From Pseudomonas sputi (GTDB taxonomy: Bacteria; Pseudomonadota; Gammaproteobacteria; Pseudomonadales; Pseudomonadaceae), in the NCBI RefSeq assembly GCF_021603585.1, contig NZ_BQHI01000027.1, forward strand, positions 1 through 64,000: 64,000 nt of DNA. The letters are read 5' to 3'. A program made the position numbers and the translations under genes. Positions 37,465 through 45,274 of the stretch are shown here, piece by piece (position 1 is the stretch's first letter; the number at the start of each line of letters is the position of its first letter). A model generated the notes under the pieces. It saw nothing but the letters and a program-made list of their open reading frames with translations. It was not told where the DNA came from and made no database searches.

Positions 37465-38811
37465 ATGCACCCTTTACTGTCCAAAACCGCGACCGTCCTG
37501 GTCGTGAGCGCCTTGGCCCAGGGCATTGCCCAGGCCGCTCTGTTCGCCGTCGATCCGGGTCCCTACACACCGGCCAATGGCGGTTTCGCCAGCTGGTATC
37601 AGGACAGCCACGGTCGCACTCTGGATCTGTGCCTGTCCAAAGCGCTCAGCTCCCGCGTACCGAGCACCCCGGGCGCCCCGTCGTACATGTGCTCGCTGCT
37701 GCCGACCCCCGGCGTGTTCGATGACGCGCAACCGATCGTGTTCCCCACCAACTTCCCCGATGAAGCGTTCTGGTTCACCGGCGAAACCACCATTGTCGAT
37801 GCGGCACGCGGCATCGACCTGACTTACGTCAGCGCCGTCGAAGCCGCGTTCGCCGCCGAAGAGCCGGTGGAAGGCGATCAGGTCAGCTTCGCGCGAATCC
37901 GCATCCGGGTCGACGTGCCCACCGCCGGCACCTATGTCATCACCCACCCGTACGGCGTCGATGTGTTCACCGTCGATACACCCGGCCAGCGGGCCATCAA
38001 CATGACCCGCGACATCGGTATCGGCATCCCGCAAACCTACGACGGCGCGCTCAAGGGTGACATCGGTCCGTTCCTGCGCAGCGTCAACGGGCCGTACACC
38101 GAGACCAACCCGTTGACCGGCGCGGCTGAACAGTTCGTTGGCGATCCGAATCTCAACGAGGCGGTAACCGGCAGCCCGTTCAATACCAACTACGTGCGCA
38201 TCGAAGGCCCGGGCGGCATTGACCTGCGCAGCACGACCTTCGCCGTGTCCGGCAAATTGTCGACAGTGGTTCGGCCAACGCCTCTGATCACCGAGCGCAG
38301 CACCTACTCACGCAAGCCCGGCGAAAGCGCACCGGTGGCCCAACAAGACGTGTTCGTCAAAGCGCCGCCAGCGCCGGGCACCGCCGCCATCACCAGCAGC
38401 ACGCCCGTCGTGAACATGACAGAAGCCGACAGCACCGGCAGCTGGTACGCGCAATCGGCGGTCAACCCGACCTTGCCGACCGTGCTGCAAGTGACCGCCG
38501 ACAACCACCTGGCAATCGCCACCAGCTCACCGACCACCCTGCCCATGACGCTGACTGACCTGGTGGTGATCCAGCGCGCCGAGTACAGCCTCAGTTCCGG
38601 GCAATTGACCGTGGTGGCTTCGACCAGTGACGAAACCTCGCCACCGGTGCTCACCGCCACCTCCGACACCGGCGCCACCATCGGTGCGCTGGGCGGCGAC
38701 GGCGCGGAGAAAACCCTGGCCACCGGGATCACGCCGATACCACCGGCCAGGGTTCGGGTGACGTCGTCCAACGGCGGCAGCGATACCGAAGAAGTGGTCA
38801 TCGTGCAATGA
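37465..38811 (+). CDS. Secreted hypothetical protein, paralogue of the next gene (448 aa)
   Basis: I do not recognise a named family. A Sec signal (cleavage about AQA-AL, residue 24) is followed by a domain of about 260 residues shared with the next gene. Shared segments include AVDPGPYT at the mature N-terminus, WYQD, SSRVP, YMC.LLP.PGV, FARIRIRV, TYVITHPYGV, RDIGIG and DIGPFLRSVNGPYTE. Two conserved cysteines (in ELC/DLC and YMC) could form a disulfide. The C-terminal 180 residues are Ser/Thr-rich beta sequence ending NGGSDTEEVVIV. It may be a matrix or cell-surface protein. It follows a candidate sigma-54 promoter. Confidence 0.75.
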   Translation: MHPLLSKTATVLVVSALAQGIAQAALFAVDPGPYTPANGGFASWYQDSHGRTLDLCLSKALSSRVPSTPGAPSYMCSLLPTPGVFDDAQPIVFPTNFPDEAFWFTGETTIVDAARGIDLTYVSAVEAAFAAEEPVEGDQVSFARIRIRVDVPTAGTYVITHPYGVDVFTVDTPGQRAINMTRDIGIGIPQTYDGALKGDIGPFLRSVNGPYTETNPLTGAAEQFVGDPNLNEAVTGSPFNTNYVRIEGPGGIDLRSTTFAVSGKLSTVVRPTPLITERSTYSRKPGESAPVAQQDVFVKAPPAPGTAAITSSTPVVNMTEADSTGSWYAQSAVNPTLPTVLQVTADNHLAIATSSPTTLPMTLTDLVVIQRAEYSLSSGQLTVVASTSDETSPPVLTATSDTGATIGALGGDGAEKTLATGITPIPPARVRVTSSNGGSDTEEVVIVQ

Positions 38812-38846
38812 ACGCTCACATGCCCAGATCCGCATCAGGAGGCATC

Positions 38847-41081
38847 ATGAACAAGTGGCCACGCTTCGCGCTCAACGCGCTCGGGCTGACAATCTCGCTG
38901 ACCGGCAGTGCGTTCGCGCAACTGGCCGCCGTCGATCCCGGCCCCTACACCTTCGCCACCGGGAAATTCCCGATGTGGTACCAGGACAACAATCAGCTGT
39001 CGATGGAGCTCTGCCAGTCCCGCGCTGCCAGTTCGCGGGTGCCGGTCAGCACCCCGCCGGCGTACATGTGCACCCTGCTGCCGGAACCGGGCGTCTATGA
39101 CGACAGCCTGCCGATGGTGTTCCCCGACAACTGGCCGCCGGAAGCTTTCTGGTTCCTGGCCGAAACCGCCATCCCCGACAACGGCGCCGGTTTCGGCGTG
39201 GACGCCTACGTGGCCGGGATCGAGGCGGCGTTCGCCTCGGAAAATCCGGCGGATGGCGATCAGCAAAGTTTCGCGCGGATCCGCATCCGGGTGAACGTCC
39301 CGGTGGCCGGCACCTACACCATCACCCACCCGTACGGCGTTGAAACCGTCAACGTCACCACGCCGGGCCGGCGGGCGATCAACATCACCAGGGACATCGG
39401 CATCGGCGCGCCGGGCAACTTCAGCGGTGCGCTCAACGGTGACATCGGGCCATTTCTGCGCAGCGTCAACGGACCGTATACCGAAGTGAATCCGGACACC
39501 GGCGGCATCGAAACCTTCGTCGGCGATCCGAACCTCACCGAAGCGGTGACCGGCAGCCCGTTCAACACCAACTTCCTGCGGATCGTCGGTCCGTCCGGCG
39601 CAGGCACCATTCAGACCAACCTGTTCACCGTCGCCGGCAAGGTCCTCGACAACCGGCAGCAGACCCAGGTCGCCATCGACCGCGCCACCTATCGCCGGAC
39701 TTCGGCCGGTGTGCGCGCCGAAGTGTTCGCCAAGGCCGACAGCAGCTCGACCCTGTGCTTCCGCGAAACGGTAGCGCTGCTGCCCGGCCCGCCGCCGACA
39801 CCTTGCGAGACCAGTCTGCTGGGTGACAACAACGGGCTGTTCTTCGGCCAGCGCCTGGGCACCGGCCCCCTGCCGTCGGTGGTGGTCGTGACCGCCACCA
39901 ACCCGGCCGGCACGACCCGGCCGACGGCTGTCTCGGCCAAGCTCACCGACGTGGTGAAAATCCAGACCGCCCGCTACAGCTGGGCCAACCACAGCCTGCT
40001 GATCGAAGCCACCTCGACCGATGAAGTCACGGTGCCGGACATGGTTGCCCAAGGCTACGGACGCCTGTCGAAATCCGGCACCCTGCAACGCATCACCGTG
40101 GCTGACCTGACTCAGCCCCCAGCCACCGTCACGGTCAAGTCCGCCGCCGGCGGCAGCGACACCGAACCGGTGGTCGTGGTCGGCAGCGCACCGGACACCG
40201 GTGAGAACCAGGCACCGCTGTCCGTCGCCGACACCGGCAGCACCAGCTTCGGCGTGCCCATCACCCTCAGCCTGTTGACCAACGACAGTGACCCCGACGG
40301 CAATGTGCCGCTGAGCATCACTGCGCTGACTCAACCGGCGGCCGGCCAAGGCACCGTGGTCCTGAACGGCACCACGTCGGTGGTCTACACCCCGCCAGCC
40401 GTGGTCAACACTCCGCTGACCACCACCTTCACCTACAAGGCCCAGGACAACAAAGGCCTGGCCTCGGTGAACCCGGCGACCGTGACGATTACCGTCGCGC
40501 CCAACCAGCCACCGACCGCCGTCGCCGACAGCGTCGCCACGCTGGGCGTCGCGATCCCGATCAACGTCCTGGCCAACGACACCGATCCGGAAGGCAACAC
40601 GCCGCTGGGCGTCGCCAGCCTGACCCAACCGGCCGTTGGCCGCGGCACGGTCAGCACTGACGGTACGGTGATCACCTACACCCCACCGGCCACCGTGACC
40701 ACGGCCTTCACCACGACCTTCACCTACATCGCCCGGGACAGCTTCGGCGCCCAGTCGACGCCGGCGACCGTGACGGTGCAAGTGTCGCCACGGCCTGCCG
40801 CGGAGACCTTCACGATCACCACCTCGACCGTGCAGGCCCGTTCCGGCGGACGCTTCAACTGGGACTTCACCGGCACCTCGTCGGTGACCACCGGCAACAC
40901 CATCACCGTGCAGGTCACCACCCCGAACGGGTTGGTCACGCTCGGCACGACGACGGTACCGGTCACCGGACGCTGGCGGCTGACGCTGAACAACACGCTC
41001 GTCGTGCCATCGGCCAACCCGACCGCCACCATCCGTTCGTCCCAGGGCACCGTTCGCACCGTCTCGGTGACCACCCTCTGA
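38847..41081 (+). CDS. Secreted protein with Ig-like/cadherin-like repeats (744 aa)
   Basis: A signal peptide (ALNALGLTISLTGSAFAQ) and the same N-terminal domain as the preceding gene (AVDPGPYTFATGKFPMWYQD and onwards to about residue 290) are followed by two tandem Ig-like/cadherin-like repeats. These are marked by LLTNDSDPDGN and VLANDTDPEGN, each followed by TFTYKAQDNKG or TFTYIARDSFG, which are typical calcium-binding adhesin repeats. A short C-terminal beta domain ends the protein without membrane anchor. It is probably an extracellular matrix or adhesin component. ATG 38847 with CAGGAGG is chosen over an upstream in-frame start. Confidence 0.8.
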   Translation: MNKWPRFALNALGLTISLTGSAFAQLAAVDPGPYTFATGKFPMWYQDNNQLSMELCQSRAASSRVPVSTPPAYMCTLLPEPGVYDDSLPMVFPDNWPPEAFWFLAETAIPDNGAGFGVDAYVAGIEAAFASENPADGDQQSFARIRIRVNVPVAGTYTITHPYGVETVNVTTPGRRAINITRDIGIGAPGNFSGALNGDIGPFLRSVNGPYTEVNPDTGGIETFVGDPNLTEAVTGSPFNTNFLRIVGPSGAGTIQTNLFTVAGKVLDNRQQTQVAIDRATYRRTSAGVRAEVFAKADSSSTLCFRETVALLPGPPPTPCETSLLGDNNGLFFGQRLGTGPLPSVVVVTATNPAGTTRPTAVSAKLTDVVKIQTARYSWANHSLLIEATSTDEVTVPDMVAQGYGRLSKSGTLQRITVADLTQPPATVTVKSAAGGSDTEPVVVVGSAPDTGENQAPLSVADTGSTSFGVPITLSLLTNDSDPDGNVPLSITALTQPAAGQGTVVLNGTTSVVYTPPAVVNTPLTTTFTYKAQDNKGLASVNPATVTITVAPNQPPTAVADSVATLGVAIPINVLANDTDPEGNTPLGVASLTQPAVGRGTVSTDGTVITYTPPATVTTAFTTTFTYIARDSFGAQSTPATVTVQVSPRPAAETFTITTSTVQARSGGRFNWDFTGTSSVTTGNTITVQVTTPNGLVTLGTTTVPVTGRWRLTLNNTLVVPSANPTATIRSSQGTVRTVSVTTL

Positions 41082-41087
41082 GCCCAC

Positions 41088-41129
41088 GCCCCACCCAACC
41101 CACACCGCCTGGCGCGGGGTGGGTGGGGC
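41088..41129 (+). terminator. GC-rich hairpin between the secreted-protein and curli genes
   Basis: A perfect 9-bp arm pair GCCCCACCC / GGGTGGGGC, with further pairing inside, begins 6 bases after the stop of the Ig-repeat gene. There is no T-run, so it may attenuate or stabilise mRNA rather than stop all transcription into csgB. Confidence 0.6.
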
Positions 41130-41183
41130 TGACTCAACCACGATTTCAGGTTTGAGCAACACAAAACACAACAGGACAACACC

Positions 41184-41648
41184 ATGAACACGCCGACCGC
41201 CGCCCTGCTTTGCCTGCTCGCCCTGTGCGTCAGTGCGGGCGTGCGCGCCGACGACCTGATGGAAAACGACGACCTGGCGCCCAACAGCGCCGATCTCGGC
41301 GAACTGCCGCCCCCCGTGGGCCAGCAAGCGCTGATCGACCAGAACGGCCAGGTCAACCTCGCGCTGCTGTCGCAGAACGGTCAGTCGCTGCTGGGCAGGA
41401 TCGTGCAGTCGGGCAGCAATCAGGAGGCGTACATCCTGCAACAAGGCAGCGACCTGATGGCCCTGATCACGCAAACCGGCTCCGGCAACGCCGCGTCCAT
41501 CACGCAAACCGGCAGCCACAACCGCGCGCAGATTTCGCAAAACGGCAACAACAACGACGCCAGCATCGAGCAGGCCGGCACGGGGCTGCAAAGCGCCGTG
41601 ACCCAGTCGGGCAACGGCATGAGCGTTTCGGTCAAGCAATATCGCTAA
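41184..41648 (+). CDS. csgB: CsgB-like minor curlin/nucleator (154 aa)
   Basis: A signal peptide (LLCLLALCVSAGVRA) leads into a short acidic linker (residues 23-45) and then about five curlin repeats with spaced Gln/Asn (QNGQVNLALLSQNGQ, QTGSGNAASITQTG, QNGNNNDASIEQAG). Length is close to E. coli CsgB (about 151 residues). The position before a much longer curlin and the degenerate repeat spacing suggest the nucleator role. It belongs with the csgEFG secretion genes at 46985-45275. Confidence 0.88.
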   Translation: MNTPTAALLCLLALCVSAGVRADDLMENDDLAPNSADLGELPPPVGQQALIDQNGQVNLALLSQNGQSLLGRIVQSGSNQEAYILQQGSDLMALITQTGSGNAASITQTGSHNRAQISQNGNNNDASIEQAGTGLQSAVTQSGNGMSVSVKQYR

Positions 41649-41674
41649 GCACTGCAATCATCGGAGAGTTCATC

Positions 41675-43126
41675 ATGTTCAAACTGACACCCCTCACCGC
41701 CGCCATCCTGGTCATGATCAGTGCCCAGGCCATGGCCGACGACAGCATTTCCACCCAGAGCCAGCTCGGCACCGCCAACATCGCCGATGTGAAGCAGACC
41801 CAGGCCCCGTTCAGCACCGCGACCCAGACCCAAGTGGGCCAGGGCAACAACGCCGCCGCCGTGCAGGACACCGCCACCAGCGTCATCACCCAGGACGCGG
41901 TCGGCGACTACAACGCCGGTTACGCCGAACAGCTGTTCGAAGACAACAGCACCATCACCCAACAACAGACCGGCGCCTTCAACACCACCCACGCCAGCCA
42001 GTCCCTCGGTTTCGGCGCCGGCAACCAGGCGCTGCAACAACAGCAAGGCACCGGCAACTTCTCGTTCGTCTACCAGGACTCGCAGAACGGCAGCGAAGGC
42101 AAGACCTTCCAGTTCGGCGACAGCAACGAAGCCAATATCGAGCAGCTGTACGAAGGCACCGGCAACAGTTCGGTGATCACCCAGTACGGCACCGCCAACT
42201 ACGGCACCGCCGAACAAGTGCTGCACAACGGCGGCCAGATTGGCATCAACCAGGCCGGCGAAGGCAACTACGCCTACGGCGACCAGCGCAACGGCACCGG
42301 CGGCAACATCACCATCAACCAGTTCGGCAACCTCAACGGCACCGAAATCTGGCAAGACTCGCAACTGGCAAGCCAGGCCACCGTCAACCAGTACGGCGAC
42401 AGCAACGAAACCGTGGTCGACCAGAGCTTCGGCGAAAACAACACCGCCGCCGTCACCCAGGTCGGCAACACCAACGCCATCTATGCCGACCAGTTCGAAT
42501 CGGTCAACTCGACCCTGGCGCTGTACCAGGTCGGCAACGGCAACGTGCATTTCACCTACCAGAACGGCGACAGCCACACCCTCAACGCCACATCGGTGGG
42601 CAACGACAACAAGGTCTACGCCAGCAACTGGAAAGGCCCGCAGTCAGGCGGCCAGTTCGGCAGCAGCCAGCGCGCCACCGTCACCCAGGCCGGCAACGGC
42701 AACATTGCCAGCTTCACCCAGGACGGCATCGGCCAGATCATGACCACCCACCAGACCGGCACCGGCAACAAGACGACGGTCAGCCAGGCCGATTCCTACA
42801 ACGAGCTGTACTTCGATCAGAACGGCAGCGACAACATCCTCATCGCCGACCAGCGCGGCACCACCAACCTGGTTCAGGGCTCGTCGAACGGCTCGGGCAA
42901 CAGCGCCGAGTTCGACCAGTCCGGCACCGGCAACCAGGCGTACACCGCGCAGCTGTACGGCAGCGACAACATGATCACCGTGAAACAGACTGACACCATG
43001 AACGTGGCGTATGTGACCCAGGGCGGGACAGGAAACTTCGCCAATGTGGACCAGAGCGGGATGACACAGACCGCGACCATTCAGCAGTTCGGGTCGGCTA
43101 ACCAGGCGACGGTGTTGCAGCAGTAA
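41675..43126 (+). CDS. csgA: Very long CsgA-like major curlin (483 aa)
   Basis: A signal peptide (MFKLTPLTAAILVMISAQAMA) is followed by some twenty imperfect repeats of about 20-25 residues built on Q.G..N.A...Q (for example TQVGQGNNAAAVQ, TQVGNTNAIYADQ, TQAGNGNIASFTQ, QSGTGNQAYTAQ). E. coli CsgA has five repeats in 151 residues, so this one is about three times longer. Several repeats are acidic or aromatic-rich (DYNAGYAEQLFEDNS), unlike the E. coli repeats. It should be secreted through CsgG and form extracellular amyloid. A strong terminator follows. Confidence 0.9.
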   Translation: MFKLTPLTAAILVMISAQAMADDSISTQSQLGTANIADVKQTQAPFSTATQTQVGQGNNAAAVQDTATSVITQDAVGDYNAGYAEQLFEDNSTITQQQTGAFNTTHASQSLGFGAGNQALQQQQGTGNFSFVYQDSQNGSEGKTFQFGDSNEANIEQLYEGTGNSSVITQYGTANYGTAEQVLHNGGQIGINQAGEGNYAYGDQRNGTGGNITINQFGNLNGTEIWQDSQLASQATVNQYGDSNETVVDQSFGENNTAAVTQVGNTNAIYADQFESVNSTLALYQVGNGNVHFTYQNGDSHTLNATSVGNDNKVYASNWKGPQSGGQFGSSQRATVTQAGNGNIASFTQDGIGQIMTTHQTGTGNKTTVSQADSYNELYFDQNGSDNILIADQRGTTNLVQGSSNGSGNSAEFDQSGTGNQAYTAQLYGSDNMITVKQTDTMNVAYVTQGGTGNFANVDQSGMTQTATIQQFGSANQATVLQQ

Positions 43127-43140
43127 GTGTTGAGTGTTGG

Positions 43141-43172
43141 AAAACCGCGATCTTGAGGTCGCGGTTTTTTTT
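43141..43172 (+). terminator. Rho-independent terminator after csgA
   Basis: The stem AAAACCGCGA / TCGCGGTTTT (43141-43150 and 43159-43168) is followed by a run of T residues to 43172, 15 bases after the csgA stop. Confidence 0.93.
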
Positions 43173-43250
43173 GCGCTGACGCTTGAGTGGCGTCCTACGG
43201 AAAACGGAACGTTTTCAGAAATTCAGGGAGTTTTCTGACGAATTCTGGCG

Positions 43251-43280
43251 GTTGGCCGTCGGAAGTGCAGGCTCTAGGAT
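43251..43280 (+). repeat. 30-bp intergenic motif, copy 1
   Basis: The core GTCGGAAGTGCAGGCTCTAG recurs, in inverted orientation and with about five differences over 30 bases, at 44741-44770. Each copy lies in the region preceding a small gene (43319 on + and 44494 on -). It could be a promoter-linked element or a dispersed intergenic repeat. Confidence 0.5.
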
Positions 43281-43318
43281 TTGCCGGGACAACTTGATCC
43301 CCATGGAGCTTGGCCTAC

Positions 43319-43543
43319 ATGCAATTCATCCAGACAGCGACGACAGCGATACCGTTCGACCCACTGTGCCCGGTTGTTTCGGATCTTGATCCCGAGGAGC
43401 AGGCTGCGAGTTACGACCGTTGGTTTCGGGCCGAAGTACAGGCCTCTCTCGATGATCCGCGTCCGAACATCCCGCATGACCAGGTGATGGCCGAGATACA
43501 TGCCTTGATGGAATCGATGCGCAAAAGGGCTGATGCTAATTGA
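43319..43543 (+). CDS. Small RelB/StbD-like antitoxin-type protein (74 aa)
   Basis: The C-terminal half (SYDRWFRAEVQASL, DDPRPNIPHDQVMAEI) resembles antitoxin proteins in which this segment wraps a RelE/ParE toxin. No toxin gene follows: the next frame is convergent. It is therefore an orphan antitoxin or a remnant. A second, frameshifted copy lies at 43849. ATG 43319 has GGAG ten bases upstream. Confidence 0.6.
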   Translation: MQFIQTATTAIPFDPLCPVVSDLDPEEQAASYDRWFRAEVQASLDDPRPNIPHDQVMAEIHALMESMRKRADAN

Positions 43544-43754
43544 GATGAAATATACGACTTATAGCGGCTCGAGCCTTCTTGCCGTCTGCCTCGTAAAGCC
43601 CATGCAACAAAGCCTGATCGGTTAACCGATGGAGACGGAAATGATTGTAGAAGGCTTGTCCCAATCGCTGATTATCAAAGGAACCCATTTCCCACAGGCC
43701 CAAGAATTCTGCATAGGTAGCGCTGTCGATTTCCCGTGGTGGTGAAAGGTCCAT
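43536..43754 (-). CDS. Hypothetical small protein (72 aa)
   Basis: Unrecognised, predicted helical cytoplasmic protein (EFLGLWEMGSFDNQRLGQAF, then DGKKARAAISRIF). A very good ribosome site (GAGGAGCGC) precedes ATG 43754, which supports a real gene. It converges on the antitoxin-like gene with an eight-base overlap. It lies between two antitoxin copies and could belong to the same addiction-type locus, but no toxin fold is evident. Confidence 0.6.
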   Translation of the reverse strand: MDLSPPREIDSATYAEFLGLWEMGSFDNQRLGQAFYNHFRLHRLTDQALLHGLYEADGKKARAAISRIFHLN

Positions 43755-43848
43755 GCGCTCCTCAAAAATAGTTAGTCGCCAGGAAGCATTAGCGTAGCCA
43801 AAATCGGTATTGCGCTTTTCTACTTTTCACCTTGCCAACGCAAAGCAC

Positions 43849-44041
43849 TCACCCCGCCTCATGCTTTCTTCGTTTGTCCTCCATCAGGGCCGACATTTCA
43901 GCCATCACCTGCGCATTCGGAATGCTGGGTCGTGGGTCATCGATTGAAGCCTGTACTTTGGCACGCAACCAACGGTCATAGCTGGGGGGCCTGCTCTTCG
44001 CTTTCGAAGTCTGAAACGATGGTGGAGATCAGGGGATCCAT
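43849..44041 (-). pseudogene. Frameshifted copy of the antitoxin-type gene
   Basis: From ATG 44041 the frame reads normally (MDPLISTIVSDFESEEQA) and then stops. Removing one C from the six-C run (43984-43989 on the + strand, GGGGGG) restores SYDRWLRAKVQASIDDPRPS and VMAEMSALMEDKRRK, closely matching the protein at 43319. The length, 64 codons plus one base, fits a single inserted base. A homopolymer sequencing error is possible. Confidence 0.75.
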
Positions 44042-44062
44042 GGTGGCTCCAGTTTGTATGTG

Positions 44063-44096
44063 AAAAACGCGACCCCGTTGCTGGGTCGCGTTTTTT
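44063..44096 (-). terminator. Bidirectional terminator
   Basis: The stem ACGCGACC / GGTCGCGT is flanked by A- and T-runs (GAAAAACGC...GCGTTTTTT). It lies 18 bases past the stop of the DUF6124-type gene. Confidence 0.88.
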
Positions 44097-44113
44097 ATTG
44101 GGGACTTGCTGGA

Positions 44114-44494
44114 TCAGCCCTTCAGCTCGACGTGATCCAAGGCCTGATTTACGGCCAGTTCACCCAGCATGAGGATCTGCGCGATGCCCAGAGCGGTCTT
44201 GCGGTGGGCGGGGTCGAGGGTGGCGGCGAAGTTGTTGAGCATTTCGCTGGCCGAGCCCAGGGATTCGCTGGCGTTGGCGAGCAGGGATTCGGTGTTGTAG
44301 GCCGGGTTGGCGAGGTACATCGGGGCGGGTTCGTTGACGCTGCCCATGATGTGGGCGCCGGGGCAGAGGTAATGGTCCAGGGCGCGCTCGGCGGCTTCGT
44401 GGAGTTTTCTGGAGTGGGTGGAGGTGTATGGGGAAGTTGGGTCGCTTTCGGAATGGGCTTGGTTTTCGGGTGGGTTGGGTGTTGGTTTCTTCAT
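44114..44494 (-). CDS. DUF6124-type small protein (126 aa)
   Basis: The N-terminus MKKPTPNPPE followed by SPYTSTHSRKLHEAAERALD is the hallmark of a small Pseudomonas family of unknown function (DUF6124). The C-terminal half (LLANASESLGSASEMLNNF, then LGELAVNQALDHVE) is helical. ATG 44494 gives the family start; an ATG two codons upstream (44500) has the better ribosome site. Cytoplasmic, no known role. Confidence 0.8.
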   Translation of the reverse strand: MKKPTPNPPENQAHSESDPTSPYTSTHSRKLHEAAERALDHYLCPGAHIMGSVNEPAPMYLANPAYNTESLLANASESLGSASEMLNNFAATLDPAHRKTALGIAQILMLGELAVNQALDHVELKG

Positions 44495-44740
44495 GATCAT
44501 TTCGTTCTCATTGATAGTTGCAGCTGGCCCAATCGACTTCCAGGAAGAATGGGTGGCAGCCGTACGCAGGCTGGAAATCCGGGGAGAACGCGACCCGGCA
44601 GACATAAATGTCTCCCGCGTACAGCCGCCATAACAGCGTGCACACAATGAAGGTGCGCAGCATACGTTATGAACAGCGTTTTCGCCTTCTCACATTCCCG
44701 GGTTTCCAGGCCCGGCCGCTGAATTGGCAGCGACCGAAAC

Positions 44741-44770
44741 AGGCTAGAGCCCGCGCTTCCGACGGACAAC
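44741..44770 (-). repeat. 30-bp intergenic motif, copy 2
   Basis: Reverse complement contains GTCCGTCGGAAGCGCGGGCT, matching the 43251-43280 copy at about 25 of 30 positions. Confidence 0.5.
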
Positions 44771-44828
44771 CTGAAAACCTTGTGGGAAGGATCGCTAAAA
44801 CAGACACAACTTTTAAACATTCGAGAAT

Positions 44829-44874
44829 GGGACGCGGAGCGTCCCGGGCTGCATTCCCACGCGGAGCGTGGGAA
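44829..44874. repeat. REP-type double hairpin
   Basis: Two hairpins with the same GGA loop: GGGACGC-GGA-GCGTCCC (44829-44845) and TTCCCACGC-GGA-GCGTGGGAA (44854-44874). This paired palindrome is a familiar Pseudomonas intergenic repeat. Confidence 0.8.
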
Positions 44875-44988
44875 CGATCAAAGCAAAAGCAGTCCGCTTT
44901 CTGCTTTTCGCTTCTCACCACTCAACACAATGAGCGTTAGCTCGAGTAAAGCTTTTGACGTGCCGGCCCCTTCGGAAGGCTGAGTGGA

Positions 44989-45179
44989 GGGATTCATCCG
45001 GGGGTGGGAGCGCAGCGACCGTGCGGCGAAGCCGCATGCATCGAGAGGAGGTGCAGCGAAGCAAACCGTAGGCGATGCCCCCGGATGAATCCCGGAGCGA
45101 AGGAACCCCGAGCCCCAGCGAGGGGCCGAACGCCGGGGCCCAGACCTTTGGTTACTTTGGGGCGTTTGCCAAAGTGACC
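44989..45179. repeat. Composite inverted-repeat element
   Basis: A perfect 16-bp inverted repeat, GGGATTCATCCGGGGG (44989-45004) and CCCCCGGATGAATCCC (45078-45093), encloses GC-rich sequence. It is followed by an 11-bp near-perfect pair GGTTACTTTGG (45150-45160) and CCAAAGTGACC (45169-45179). From memory this resembles dispersed intergenic repeats of the fluorescens group. Confidence 0.6.
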
Positions 45180-45274
45180 CGCTGTAAGAGCGGAACCGCC
45201 AGCAGCAACACCCAAAAAAACGGATATTCACCCAAACCACCCAGAGAACCTGGTCGGCCCAAAGGCCGCCAAGT

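Larger units (their letters stand above)
44495..45274. other. 780-base non-coding region built of intergenic repeats
   Basis: Frames in this stretch lack codon bias and ribosome sites, so I call no gene. It holds, in order, the promoter side of the DUF6124 gene, copy 2 of the 30-bp motif (44741-44770), a REP-type hairpin pair (44829-44874), a long inverted repeat element (44989-45093), and a conserved-looking tail (45150-45179) before the end of csgG. Confidence 0.6.

Noticed and set aside
38835-41657. Open frame of 940 codons on the minus strand across the Ig-repeat gene and csgB
   Set aside because: Gly/Val/Arg-rich shadow of two real plus-strand genes with signal peptides.
41750-43100. 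Regular DNA repeats in the long curlin gene as a possible CRISPR or tandem array
   Set aside because: Repeats are protein-level curlin units with variable DNA and no constant-length spacers.
43126-43318. Toxin gene partner for the antitoxin-like protein
   Set aside because: No frame of RelE/ParE size or motif lies upstream or downstream of it.
44900-45270. Small open frames in the intergenic repeats before csgG
   Set aside because: They follow the palindromic repeats, lack ribosome sites and show no codon bias.
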